Shown: piece after piece, positions 8,640 to 16,602 of the stretch | Numbering within the stretch: position 1 is the first letter of the stretch | How the letters are laid out: each line of letters opens with the position of its first letter | Origin: an uncultured Clostridia bacterium | GTDB taxonomy: Bacteria > Bacillota > Clostridia > Oscillospirales > CAG-272 | NCBI GenBank assembly: GCA_944391815.1 | Contig: CALXUV010000003.1 | Location: forward strand, 1-40,912 | DNA: 40,912 bases | Direction of reading: 5' to 3' | The notes under the pieces: generated by a model | What the model was told of the DNA's origin: nothing | The model's database searches: none | Seen by the model: the letters and a program-made list of their open reading frames with translations, nothing else | Program-made: the position numbers and the translations under genes

Positions 8640-9656
8640 CCCGCTTTTTGAAAAAAGCTTGGCAAAAACTTTTCTCGCAAACAAGATTGGGAGAAATTTG
8701 ATGTTTTGGGGAGAAATTGAACAACTGTTTTACGCAAATAAAAAGTATTTCATCAAATCCATGTAGAGAAGTTTTTTGCCTACTTTTTTTACAAAAAAGT
8801 AGGGGGCAAAAACTTTTCTTACGGTCAGGTTTGTAGAGGTTTTCGTTGTTTTAGGAAGAGATTAAACAACAATTTTACGCAAATAAAAACCATTCCATCA
8901 AATCCATGTAGAGAAGTTTTTTGCTTACTTTTTTACAAAAAAGTAAGGGGGCAAAAACTTTTCTCGCAAACAAGATTGGGAGAAATTTGATGTTTTGGGG
9001 AGAAATTGAACAACTGTTTTACACAAATAAAAACTATTCCATCAAATCCATGTAGAGAAGTTTTTTTGCCTACTTTTTTTACAAAAAAAGTAGGCAAAAA
9101 CTTTTCTTACGGTCAGGTTTGTAGAGGGTTTCGTTGTTTTAGGAAGAGATTAAACAACAATTTTACGCAAATTATAAGCATTTCATCAAATCCATGTAGA
9201 AAAGGAGTTTTGGAGAGATTGCTGTTTTGGGAAGAGTCTAAACAACAATTTTACACAAATAAAAACCATTCCATCAAATCCAATGTAAAGAAGTTTTTTT
9301 GCCTACTTTTTTACAAAAAAAGTAGGGGGCAAAAACTTTTCTCGCGGTCAGGTTTGTAGATGGTTTCGTTGTTTTAGGAAGAGATTAAACAACAATTTTA
9401 CACAAATTATAAGCATTTCATCAAATCCATGTAGAAAAGGAGTTTTGGAGAGATTGCTGTTTTTGGAAGAGATTAAACAACAATTTTACGCAAATTATAA
9501 GCATTTCATCAAATCCAATGTAGAAAAGGAGTTTTGGAGAGATTGCTGTTTTGGAAAGAGTCTAAACAACAATTTTACGCAAATAAAAACCATTCCATCA
9601 AATCCAATGTAAAGAAGTTTTTTTGCCTACTTTTTTTACAAAAAAAGTAGGGGGAG
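8640..9656. repeat. Repeat array 2: eight cores with 144-147 or 88-89 bp spacing
   Basis: The core CAAATCCATGTAG (or CAAATCCAATGTA) begins at 8754, 8899, 9043, 9187, 9275, 9422, 9510 and 9599, giving intervals 145, 144, 144, 88, 147, 88 and 89. Long intervals contain a palindrome, AGAAGTTTTTTGCCTAC then AAAAAAGTAGG then GCAAAAACTTTTCT; short intervals replace it with GAAAAGGAGTTTTGGAGAG. Seen as units, each long copy has inverted ends of about 23 bp. Two internal variants (CGCAAACAAGATTGGG and CGGTCAGGTTTGTAG) alternate in the first four units. The last hairpin is followed by GGGGAGG, the ribosome binding site of the gene at 9662. Non-coding, and related to array 1. Confidence 0.92.
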
Positions 9657-9661
9657 GTATT

Positions 9662-11002
9662 ATGGGAAAATTCAAAAAGTTTATTGAACAAGCAGGAGAA
9701 GTAAAGCCGAGCGAAAGGCAGTTACGAAAACTGAAAGAAAATCCGTTTTACGCTTTCATACATTTCAGCCCGAACACATACACCGGACTTGAATGGGGAA
9801 CGGGAAAAGAAGACCCGGCAATATTCAATCCCGTGGAACCGGACTGCGATCAGTGGGTCGAAGCGATAAAATCTGCCGGTATGACCGGGGCGGTCATAAC
9901 TGCAAAACACCACGACGGTTGTTGCCTTTGGCAGACAAAGTACACTGAACATTGCATAAGAAACAGTCCGTACAAAAACGGAAAGGGCGATATTGTAAAA
10001 GAATTTGCCGACGCATGCCGCAGGGGCGGTATAAAATTCGGTTTTTACCTTTCACCGTGGGACAGAAACTCAAAGTATTACGGCACGGATGAATACAACG
10101 ACTATTACAAAAAACAGCTTACCGAACTTCTTACCGGATATGGCGAGGTGTTCCACGTCTGGTTTGACGGAGCTTGCGGAGAAGGTCCGAACGGTAAAAA
10201 ACAGACTTATGACTACCCCGGTTTCATCGAACTTATCAGAAAATACCAACCGAATGCGACGATTTTCAACGATCACGGTCCGGACATACGCTGGTGCGGT
10301 AACGAATCAGGTTCGGCACGGTATGCGGAGTGGGCAGTTGTACCGAAAGAGCTTTGTTATCTGAGCGACAACGTTCAGACGGAAGCCGGACCTCTCGACG
10401 GAAGCCTTGATGTTATATATAACACCGACTCCGATATCGGAAGCCTTGAAAACATCCTCTACTCAAAAGGACTTGTTTTCTGCCCGTCTGAGATAGATAT
10501 GTCAATAAGACCCGGATGGTTCTATCATCCGAATGAAGAGCCGCATTCACTACAACGGCTGTTTGACACCTACCTGAGATCTGTCGGAGGAAACACAACC
10601 TTCAATCTCAATATTCCCCCGATGCCAAACGGCAAATTCGACGACAGAGATGTTCAGAGACTTAAAGAACTCGGAGAAAAAATCAAAACCGAATTTTCAG
10701 TGAACCTTGCAGAAGGAGCGAAGGTTACGACGGAAAAAACCGGTTTCGGTCAGGCTACCGTCGAAATCAAACTGCCCGAACAGAAAAAACTCTCTTACAT
10801 TGTACTGCGTGAAAAAATCGAACTGGGACAGCGCATAGAAAGCTTCAAAATATTCGGCAACAATCCGAAACGCACCGTATTTGATTCAAGTACGGTAGGA
10901 AATATGAAAATCTGCAAAGTAAACGCAGTCAGCGACACCGTAACGATAAAGATAACCGCCTCAAGAGGAGAACCTCTGCTGGAACCGGTAGAAATTTACT
11001 GA
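9662..11002 (+). CDS. Alpha-1,3/1,4-L-fucosidase, GH29 (subfamily B-like)
   Basis: A 446-residue GH29 enzyme. The motif HVWFDGACGEGPNGKK (165-180) with nucleophile Asp169, together with ITAKHHDGCCLWQ (79-91), is typical of the subfamily that removes alpha-1,3/1,4-fucose from Lewis-type glycans. The C-terminal ~110 residues look like a discoidin-like beta-sandwich. There is no signal peptide. ATG 9662 is used because GGGGAGG at 9651-9657 lies just upstream; an earlier in-frame ATG-like start at 9623 lies inside the repeat hairpin. No separate promoter is obvious, so expression may run through or start within the repeat array. Confidence 0.92.
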   Translation: MGKFKKFIEQAGEVKPSERQLRKLKENPFYAFIHFSPNTYTGLEWGTGKEDPAIFNPVEPDCDQWVEAIKSAGMTGAVITAKHHDGCCLWQTKYTEHCIRNSPYKNGKGDIVKEFADACRRGGIKFGFYLSPWDRNSKYYGTDEYNDYYKKQLTELLTGYGEVFHVWFDGACGEGPNGKKQTYDYPGFIELIRKYQPNATIFNDHGPDIRWCGNESGSARYAEWAVVPKELCYLSDNVQTEAGPLDGSLDVIYNTDSDIGSLENILYSKGLVFCPSEIDMSIRPGWFYHPNEEPHSLQRLFDTYLRSVGGNTTFNLNIPPMPNGKFDDRDVQRLKELGEKIKTEFSVNLAEGAKVTTEKTGFGQATVEIKLPEQKKLSYIVLREKIELGQRIESFKIFGNNPKRTVFDSSTVGNMKICKVNAVSDTVTIKITASRGEPLLEPVEIY

Positions 11003-11170
11003 AATACTGCCAATATTGCATTTGAATTTGTGTAGCAATTCATTTAATAAATAAATCAATTATCGCAAATTCAACGCAATACAGAATACCTGAACTGATT
11101 TGGTAAAGTATTTTTCAGTTTGACTAACAGTAACATGGGACATTACTGAATCTTCTGAACTGATAAAAAT

Positions 11171-11254
11171 ACCGACTTAACGCTGATGAATTGACTCGAA
11201 AGTAAGACACCTTCGGATAAGCATTTCATTATGGGTTAAGTCGGTTTTATTTTC
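11171..11254. terminator. Long-loop inverted repeat between convergent genes, possible terminator
   Basis: A perfect 11-bp inverted repeat (ACCGACTTAAC at 11171-11181, GTTAAGTCGGT at 11235-11245) with a 53-nt loop, followed on the plus strand by TTTATTTT. It lies between the fucosidase and the convergent AraC gene. The large loop is unusual for a simple terminator; a small RNA or element remnant is possible. Confidence 0.4.
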
Positions 11255-11279
11255 CCTTATAAAGAAAGAAAAGATTCGT

Positions 11280-12080
11280 TTAAAACTGTTTTTTCCATTT
11301 GCCGGGCGCTGTACCCTTGATTTTCCTGAAAACAGAAATAAAATATACAGGGTCCGAGAATCCGCATTCCATCGCGATACCGGTAATCTTCATATCCGGT
11401 TTTTCAATCATCATCCTTTCCGCCTTTCTTATGCGGAGCTGAGTAAGATATTTCGAAAAGTTAAACCCGGTAACTTTAACAAAGCGTTTCGAAAAATAAC
11501 CGGGACTCAGTCCGAATTTTCCTGCTACGGCGGAAAGACTGATATCCTCTCCGCAGTGATTTTCCATGTATTTTACAGCTTCAATTATCGTTTTCTCCGT
11601 CTTGCCGGAGGGTTGCGGACTTTCACGGTTCAGACCCGGAGAACGTGCAAGAGTCAATGCCAAAAGGTTCAGTCGGCAAAGGAGCGACTGTTCCCTGTAT
11701 ACGTTCTGCTGCGCATACTCATCAGACAAACTGAGTATCATTTCTTTTATTTCCTGGCCGCAGTTTTTCAGTACCTTACTTTCCGAAAACACCGGAAGAA
11801 GCTCCGGCATCAGTGCCTCATCCCCGAAAAAAATATTTATTCTTTCAACCCTTTTGTCTGACCTGTAAACAGTTTTGTGAAGCTCACCTTTCGGGACGAT
11901 GACTATATCTCCGTCGCTCGCCTTGTAGATCTTACCGGAAATAAAATATCCGACCTCTCCGCTTAAAAGGCAGTAAAGTTCGGTATACAGGTGGTAGTGC
12001 TGTTTTTTCATCGAATACGGGATATTTTTATTTGCTCTGTTGATTTCAATGAATTTTTCCATACAATTACCCATTTTCAT
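11280..12080 (-). CDS. AraC-family transcriptional regulator
   Basis: A 266-residue AraC regulator with an N-terminal cupin sensor (HYHLYTELYCLLSGEVGYFI near 28-47, with the cupin-like His/Glu pattern) and a C-terminal double helix-turn-helix (about 165-264) containing IAMECGFSDPVYFISVFRKIKGTAPGKW in its second half. ATG 12080 follows AGGG at about 7 nt; MEK at residue 7 is an alternative start. It has a strong divergent promoter at 12137-12164 and is divergent from the isomerase-like gene at 12259, its most likely target. It shares little outside the DNA-binding half with the AraC at 6320, so the two probably sense different ligands. Confidence 0.88.
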   Translation of the reverse strand: MKMGNCMEKFIEINRANKNIPYSMKKQHYHLYTELYCLLSGEVGYFISGKIYKASDGDIVIVPKGELHKTVYRSDKRVERINIFFGDEALMPELLPVFSESKVLKNCGQEIKEMILSLSDEYAQQNVYREQSLLCRLNLLALTLARSPGLNRESPQPSGKTEKTIIEAVKYMENHCGEDISLSAVAGKFGLSPGYFSKRFVKVTGFNFSKYLTQLRIRKAERMMIEKPDMKITGIAMECGFSDPVYFISVFRKIKGTAPGKWKKQF

Positions 12081-12136
12081 AATTTATCCCTAAGAATGCC
12101 GACGTCCTCAGTCAGTTTAAAACTTCAACTGTAATT

Positions 12137-12164
12137 ATTATAACATATTTTTTATTTTTATCAA
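12137..12164 (-). promoter_or_regulatory. Sigma-70 promoter for AraC gene
   Basis: On the minus strand: TTGATA (12164-12159), 16-nt spacer, TATAAT (12142-12137) with an extended TGT before it. Transcription would start near 12130, about 50 nt before the start codon at 12080. Confidence 0.72.
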
Positions 12165-12206
12165 GCCAAATTTTAATGTTTTAAAAACAAAACGTCCGTT
12201 TTTTTA

Positions 12207-12235
12207 TGGAAAGTATTGTTTTTTTACTGTATAAT
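12207..12235 (+). promoter_or_regulatory. Weak promoter candidate for isomerase/epimerase gene
   Basis: TATAAT at 12230-12235 lies 24 bp before the gene start at 12259. Only a poor -35 (TGGAAA, 12207-12212) is seen at 17-nt spacing, so activation by the divergent AraC regulator would be plausible. Confidence 0.35.
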
Positions 12236-12258
12236 TACACTTACTCAGGAGGTGGATT

Positions 12259-13032
12259 ATGAAATTCGGACTTTGTATTTCCTCGGATAAAGCGCTGACG
12301 GCTTACGACACCGGAGCGGATTACTATGAAATATCGGCATCCGGTGAACTTTATGAGATCACGGACTCCGAATATCAAACCCTTAAAAGCAGGGTGCTCT
12401 CAAATGAAAAAATCAAACCTTACAGCACAAACGGACTGGTTAGCGGCACGGTCAAACTTTGCGGTCCGGAAGCTGATACCGAAAAGATTTCCGGATACGC
12501 AGAAAAAGTTTTCGGAAGACTCAGCGGACTTGGCATAAAAATGCTGGTTTTCGGATCCGGCAAAGCCCGTGAAATTCCGGACGGATACCCATCTGACAAA
12601 GCGTACGGAGAACTTTTAAGGTCAGCGGATATATTTTCCGACGTTGCCGCAAAATACGGTCAGACGCTGGCTCTTGAACCCCTTCGAAAAAAAGAGTGCA
12701 ATATCATCAACACGGTAGCGGATGGCGCTGATTTTGTACGGAAGGTAGCAAAAAACAATTTTCGTCTGCTGGCAGATTTCTACCACGTTTCGGAAAGCGG
12801 AGAGGACTTCACGGCTATTGAGCAAAATTCCGATATCATAGCTCATCTTCACATCAGCAGCAGGGAAAGAAGTATAATCAAAGACAGTGACAGGGGTTAT
12901 ATAAGCGAAATTGCAGCTTTGCTGAAAAAGATAAATTACAGCGGTGCGATAAGCTATGAAGGCGGGCAAAGCACCGAAGCGCAAGAAATCAAGCATATGT
13001 TTGAAATTCTAAGGGAATATTTCGCAAGCTAA
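12259..13032 (+). CDS. Sugar phosphate isomerase/epimerase-like TIM-barrel protein
   Basis: A 257-residue protein of the xylose-isomerase-like TIM-barrel (AP endonuclease family 2) superfamily. The expected metal ligands are present: Glu140 (ALEPL), Asp173 (LLADFYH), His198 (HLHIS) and Glu234 (SYEGG). Members epimerise or isomerise ketoses, inositol derivatives or sugar phosphates in the cytoplasm; the substrate cannot be read from sequence. CAGGAGGTGG precedes ATG 12259. It is divergent from an AraC regulator and at the end of the glycan region, so a role in handling a released sugar is likely. It ends before a 35-bp tandem repeat and the shared terminator at 13141. Confidence 0.82.
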   Translation: MKFGLCISSDKALTAYDTGADYYEISASGELYEITDSEYQTLKSRVLSNEKIKPYSTNGLVSGTVKLCGPEADTEKISGYAEKVFGRLSGLGIKMLVFGSGKAREIPDGYPSDKAYGELLRSADIFSDVAAKYGQTLALEPLRKKECNIINTVADGADFVRKVAKNNFRLLADFYHVSESGEDFTAIEQNSDIIAHLHISSRERSIIKDSDRGYISEIAALLKKINYSGAISYEGGQSTEAQEIKHMFEILREYFAS

Positions 13033-13115
13033 GCTATTATCAGAGTATCAAATATTTCGGAAGATAAGCTGTCATCAGAGTACCAAATATTTCGGAAGAT
13101 AAGCTATTATCAAAT
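13031..13115. repeat. 35-bp tandem repeat, about 2.4 copies
   Basis: AAGCT[AG]T[TC]ATCAGAGTA[TC]C units begin at 13031, 13066 and 13101 (35-bp period); the third is cut short and runs into TTATCAAATAACTGATAA, a small palindrome. It begins within the last codons of the isomerase-like gene (stop at 13030-13032). Confidence 0.75.
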
Positions 13116-13140
13116 AACTGATAACTTTTATAAATTCATA

Positions 13141-13180
13141 CATAAAAAACCGTTCCGGTGTTCCGGAACGGTTTTTTATG
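13141..13180. terminator. Bidirectional terminator: end of ribosomal operon and isomerase gene
   Basis: A perfect 18-bp stem (13141-13158 with 13163-13180) and a TGTT loop, with AAAAAA on one side and TTTTTT on the other, so it works on both strands. It lies 31 bp after rplQ on the minus strand. Confidence 0.95.
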
Positions 13181-13210
13181 CTTATATGAAAATCAGCGAA
13201 ATTTAAAGAC

Positions 13211-13684
13211 TTATTCAGCCTTTTCAGACTCTGTCTCTTCGGCTTTCTCTTCAACCTTTTCTTCAGCCTTGTCCGCTTTTTCTGCGTTCTTCTTTTTGCT
13301 GTCTTTTGCGCTATTTGAGGACTCCTCTGCGGCTACGCTGACCGTTGACGCAGTGAGTGTTATCAGAGCCATCTCCGCTCCGTCTCCTCTGCGCGGTCCG
13401 AGCTTGTAAACCGCTGTGTATCCGCCGCTTACGTCAGCGAATTTGGGCGCAACTATGTCGAAAAGTTTTTTTGCCGTATCCTCGGGAAGTACTGCAAGAG
13501 CTTTACGGAAATTCGCAAGTCCGCCTTTCTTTCCCAAGGTTATAAGTTTATCGGTTACCGAACTGACCTCTTTCGCTCTTGTAAGCGTTGTTTCTATCTT
13601 ACCGTTCTCGATAAGGTAAGCCGCCATGCCGGAGAGCATACTCCTTCTGTGTGCGGTAGGTCTTCCGAGCTTTCTGGTACCCAT
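13211..13684 (-). CDS. rplQ: Ribosomal protein L17 with charged tail
   Basis: Large-subunit protein L17, 157 residues. Residues 1-112 are the normal L17 fold (MGTRKLGRPTAHRRSML start, LGPRRGDGAEMALI end). From about residue 118 there is a non-standard tail of alternating Lys, Glu and Ala that is predicted disordered. The usual bacterial length is 115-130. Last gene of the operon, 53 bp after rpoA, followed by the perfect terminator at 13141-13180. Confidence 0.97.
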   Translation of the reverse strand: MGTRKLGRPTAHRRSMLSGMAAYLIENGKIETTLTRAKEVSSVTDKLITLGKKGGLANFRKALAVLPEDTAKKLFDIVAPKFADVSGGYTAVYKLGPRRGDGAEMALITLTASTVSVAAEESSNSAKDSKKKNAEKADKAEEKVEEKAEETESEKAE

Positions 13685-13737
13685 TTGTACTTAGCCTCCT
13701 TTGTTTTACTTAAAAAATCCTGTTTCTGACAACACAC

Positions 13738-14688
13738 TTACTCTTCGTCAGCTTTGAGTCCCAGTCCGAGCGACGCCAGCTTCTGAATAACTTCGTCAAG
13801 CGACTTCTTTCCGAGATTTCTGACTTTGATCATGTCTTCCTGTGTTTTGTTTGCCAGATCTTCAACCGTATCTATGCCCGCACGCTTCAGACAATTGAAG
13901 CTTCTTACGGACAGGTCAAGTTCCTCAACGGTCATCTCAAGAACCTTTTCTTTGATTGTTTCTTCACGTTCAACCATTATCTCTGCATTAATCGCTTCAT
14001 CTGACAGATCCACGAATAATTTGAGATGTTCGTTGAGTATCTTGGCTGCAAGCGATATCGCTTCCTTTGCCGATATGACTCCGTTTGTAGTGATTTCCAT
14101 TGTCAGTTTATCGTAGTCTACCATATTACCGACTCTGGTATTTTCCACCGTGTAGTTTGCTTTGTATACCGGCGTGAATATTGAGTCCGTATATATAAGT
14201 CCTATCTGGGCGGGATTGCTCTGCTTGTTCTTTTCCTGCGAAACATATCCTCTTCCGTGTCCGAAAGTCAGCTCCATAAACAGTCTTGCGTTCTCTCCGA
14301 CAGTCGCTATAACGTGCTGCGGGTTGAGAATTTCAATATCGCTGTCCTGTTTTATGTCGCCTGCTGTTACCGTACACGGTCCGGTCACATCCAAAACCAC
14401 CGTTTTCGAGCCTTCACAGTTAAGCTTAGCCGTTATTCCTTTGACATTAAGGACTATTTCGGTTACGTCTTCCTTTACTCCGGGAACTGTCGATATCTCG
14501 TGAAGTACCCCGTCGATTTTTATACTGGTTACCGCAACTCCCGAAAGTGAACTCAGGAGTACACGGCGAAGTGAATTACCCAGCGTTGTGCCGTAACCTC
14601 TTTCGAGCGGTTCAACTACGAATGTAGCACTGCTTCCGTCCTCGCTCTGCGAGACTGTGCTTATATTTGGCTTTTCAATTTCTATCAT
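13738..14688 (-). CDS. rpoA: RNA polymerase alpha subunit
   Basis: 316 residues. The N-terminal assembly domain (about 1-230; [13 protein letters not shown] near 37) makes the alpha dimer that nucleates polymerase, and the C-terminal domain (about 245-312, with helix-hairpin-helix [14 protein letters not shown] and [12 protein letters not shown]) binds UP elements and activators. Full length with no unusual gaps. It sits 83 bp after rpsD, the largest gap in the distal part of the operon, as in many Firmicutes. Confidence 0.98.
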   Translation of the reverse strand: MIEIEKPNISTVSQSEDGSSATFVVEPLERGYGTTLGNSLRRVLLSSLSGVAVTSIKIDGVLHEISTVPGVKEDVTEIVLNVKGITAKLNCEGSKTVVLDVTGPCTVTAGDIKQDSDIEILNPQHVIATVGENARLFMELTFGHGRGYVSQEKNKQSNPAQIGLIYTDSIFTPVYKANYTVENTRVGNMVDYDKLTMEITTNGVISAKEAISLAAKILNEHLKLFVDLSDEAINAEIMVEREETIKEKVLEMTVEELDLSVRSFNCLKRAGIDTVEDLANKTQEDMIKVRNLGKKSLDEVIQKLASLGLGLKADEE

Positions 14689-14771
14689 TCTAACAATTAC
14701 CCTCCTGTGTTAGTTTTCCGTATGCGCTCAAAGCGCTACTCTTTTAACAGATTCCGGTCGGGTGTTCAGTA

Positions 14772-15398
14772 TTACTTGGAGTACAATTCTACTATCAGCT
14801 GTTCCTCGAACGGGAAATCGATATCTTCTCTTACGGGGAGTGCGTCAACCGTTGCCTTTACTGCGTCTTTGTCTACTGTCAGCCATTTGGGCGCGATTCT
14901 GTTTTCGAGTCCTTCGATCAGTTCTTTGATTTTTGCAGAACTGCGGCTTTCTTCTCTAAGGGTTATTACATCGCCTTTTTTCAGCAGCATTGAGGGTATT
15001 GTTGCCTTTTTGCCGTTTATTCTGAAGTGACCGTGCAGTACCAGCTGACGGGCTTCTTTACGGCTTTCTGCCATTCCCATTCTGTAAACTGCGTTATCAA
15101 ATCTTCTTTCAAGCAAAATGAGAAGGTTATCACCGGTAACTCCTTCAACTCTGTCTGCTTCTTTGAAGTAAGACTTGAACTGTCCTTCCTGGAGTCCGTA
15201 ATATCTTTTTGCTTTCTGTTTTTCACGGAGCTGTTTTCCGTACTCTTTTATCTTTGAGTTTGCCGCGCCGTGCTGTCCGGGTGCGCTTGAACGTTTTTCA
15301 AGCGAGCATTTTCCGCTAAGGCAGCGTTCGCCTTTAAGGAACAGTTTGGTTTTTTCTCTGCGGCAAAGTTTGCATGACGGTCCGACATATCTTGCCAT
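14772..15398 (-). CDS. rpsD: Ribosomal protein S4, zinc-binding form
   Basis: 208 residues, small-subunit assembly initiator that binds 16S rRNA. The N-terminus carries Cys9, Cys12, Cys26 and Cys31, the zinc-binding form of S4. The S4 RNA-binding domain runs from about residue 97 (ERRFDNAVYRMGMA). In many bacteria S4 represses its own operon; no such site was identified here. 16 bp after rpsK. Confidence 0.98.
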   Translation of the reverse strand: MARYVGPSCKLCRREKTKLFLKGERCLSGKCSLEKRSSAPGQHGAANSKIKEYGKQLREKQKAKRYYGLQEGQFKSYFKEADRVEGVTGDNLLILLERRFDNAVYRMGMAESRKEARQLVLHGHFRINGKKATIPSMLLKKGDVITLREESRSSAKIKELIEGLENRIAPKWLTVDKDAVKATVDALPVREDIDFPFEEQLIVELYSK

Positions 15399-15414
15399 TT
15401 CTATCTTCCTCCTA

Positions 15415-15825
15415 TTAAACTCTTCTGCGCTTGGGAGGACGGCATCCGTTGTGAGGTATCGGAGTTACGTCTTTGATAAGAGTTACTTCAAGTCCTACTG
15501 CAGCGAGAGCTCTGATTGCGCTTTCTCTTCCGGCACCCGGACCTTTTACATATACCTCTACGCTTTTCATACCGTGATCCATTGCGATTTTTGCGGCGGT
15601 TTCAGCTGCCGACTGTGCTGCGAACGGAGTCGATTTTCTCGAACCCTTGAAGCCCAGCTCTCCTGCCGAAGCCCACGATACCGCATTTCCGTAAACGTCG
15701 GTTATCGTTATGATTGTGTTGTTAAAGGTTGCGCGGATATGTGCGGCGCCCTTTTCAATATTCTTGCGCTCACGGCGCTTTTTGACAACCTTTTTTCCGG
15801 CTGCTGCGCTTACTGCTTTTGCCAT
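15415..15825 (-). CDS. rpsK: Ribosomal protein S11
   Basis: 136 residues, with the S11 core [15 protein letters not shown] and the C-terminal [18 protein letters not shown]. It forms part of the 30S platform near the E site and the Shine-Dalgarno helix. Full length, 14 bp after rpsM, AGGAG upstream. Confidence 0.98.
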   Translation of the reverse strand: MAKAVSAAAGKKVVKKRRERKNIEKGAAHIRATFNNTIITITDVYGNAVSWASAGELGFKGSRKSTPFAAQSAAETAAKIAMDHGMKSVEVYVKGPGAGRESAIRALAAVGLEVTLIKDVTPIPHNGCRPPKRRRV

Positions 15826-15839
15826 ATTCCTACACTCCT

Positions 15840-16208
15840 TTACTTCTTTTTGTTTGCTATGGTCTTTGCGGGACCTTTGCGTGTTCTTGCGTTGGTTTTT
15901 GTTCTCTGTCCTCTTACGGGCAGTCCTTTTCTGTGTCTGATTCCGCGGTAGCAGTTTATTTCCACCATTCTCTTGATGTCAAGAGCCACGTCACGTCTCA
16001 GGTCACCTTCAACCTTGTAGTTTTCCTGTATTTCGTCACGGAGCTTTGCTACTTCGTCATCGGTCAGATCCTTTGCTCTTGTATCCGGGTTTATGCCGGT
16101 TTTGGCAAGGATGTCGTTTGCGCTCTTTCTTCCTATTCCGTATATATAGGTCAGCGCTATCTCTATCCGTTTTGAATTCGGAAGATCTACACCTGCTAAA
16201 CGAGCCAT
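15840..16208 (-). CDS. rpsM: Ribosomal protein S13
   Basis: 122 residues starting [20 protein letters not shown], with the helix-two-turn-helix region and the basic tail [24 protein letters not shown]'s core that reaches the P-site tRNA. Located in the 30S head and contacts L5 across the subunit bridge. 16 bp after rpmJ, AAAGGAGG upstream. Confidence 0.98.
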   Translation of the reverse strand: MARLAGVDLPNSKRIEIALTYIYGIGRKSANDILAKTGINPDTRAKDLTDDEVAKLRDEIQENYKVEGDLRRDVALDIKRMVEINCYRGIRHRKGLPVRGQRTKTNARTRKGPAKTIANKKK

Positions 16209-16224
16209 CTGTTTTTTCCTCCTT

Positions 16225-16338
16225 TTAGCCTTGTCTCTGTTTGTGTTTGGGATTTTCGCATATTACCATGACGACTCCCTTACGCTTGATTATCTTGCAT
16301 TTATCGCAAATTTTCTTTACGGATGGTTTGACTTTCAT
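16225..16338 (-). CDS. rpmJ: Ribosomal protein L36, zinc-binding form
   Basis: 37 residues: [16 protein letters not shown] then a Cys and a His near the C-terminus. Zinc ligands are Cys11, Cys14, Cys27 and His32, the zinc-containing (C+) form. Too short for many ORF finders but unmistakable, in its normal place between infA and rpsM. Start ATG 16338, 18 bp after the infA stop. Confidence 0.96.
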   Translation of the reverse strand: MKVKPSVKKICDKCKIIKRKGVVMVICENPKHKQRQG

Positions 16339-16356
16339 TTTATTACCATTCCTTTC

Positions 16357-16575
16357 TTATTTTGCACGCCATGTGATTCGGCCTTTGGTAAGATCGTATA
16401 CCGATACTTCCACCGTTACTTTATCTCCGGGCAATATCCATATATAGTTCATCCGGAGTTTGCCCGATATATGGGCTGTTATTATGTGTCCGTTGGGGAG
16501 TTTTACTTTGAATGCCGCATTCGGCAGTGCTTCAAGCACTGTTCCTTCAAACTCCATTACATCTTCTTTTGCCAG
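16357..16575 (-). CDS. infA: Translation initiation factor IF-1, CTG start
   Basis: IF-1, a 72-residue OB-fold protein that binds the 30S A site during initiation. The best start is CTG at 16575-16573: the codons after it read A-K-E-D-V, matching the conserved IF-1 N-terminus (MAKED), the total is then exactly the canonical 72 residues, and GGAGG lies 7 nt upstream. The first in-frame ATG (16557) would drop six conserved residues and leave the ribosome binding site about 25 nt away. An ATT codon directly before the CTG is the only other option. C-terminal [18 protein letters not shown] is typical. Confidence 0.93.
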   Translation of the reverse strand: MAKEDVMEFEGTVLEALPNAAFKVKLPNGHIITAHISGKLRMNYIWILPGDKVTVEVSVYDLTKGRITWRAK

Positions 16576-16602
16576 AATTATCCCTCCAAACCTTTATGAT
16601 TT

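Noticed and set aside
9006-9359. Plus-strand 117-codon frame inside repeat array 2
   Set aside because: It spans repeat units and changes frame between copies; low-complexity product and no ribosome binding site.
8640-9656. CRISPR array
   Set aside because: Repeats and intervals are both conserved and the interval lengths are 88 or 145 bp; there are no unique spacers.
14707-15951. Plus-strand open frames across the ribosomal operon
   Set aside because: Shadows of highly biased minus-strand codons; they lack start signals and recognisable domains.
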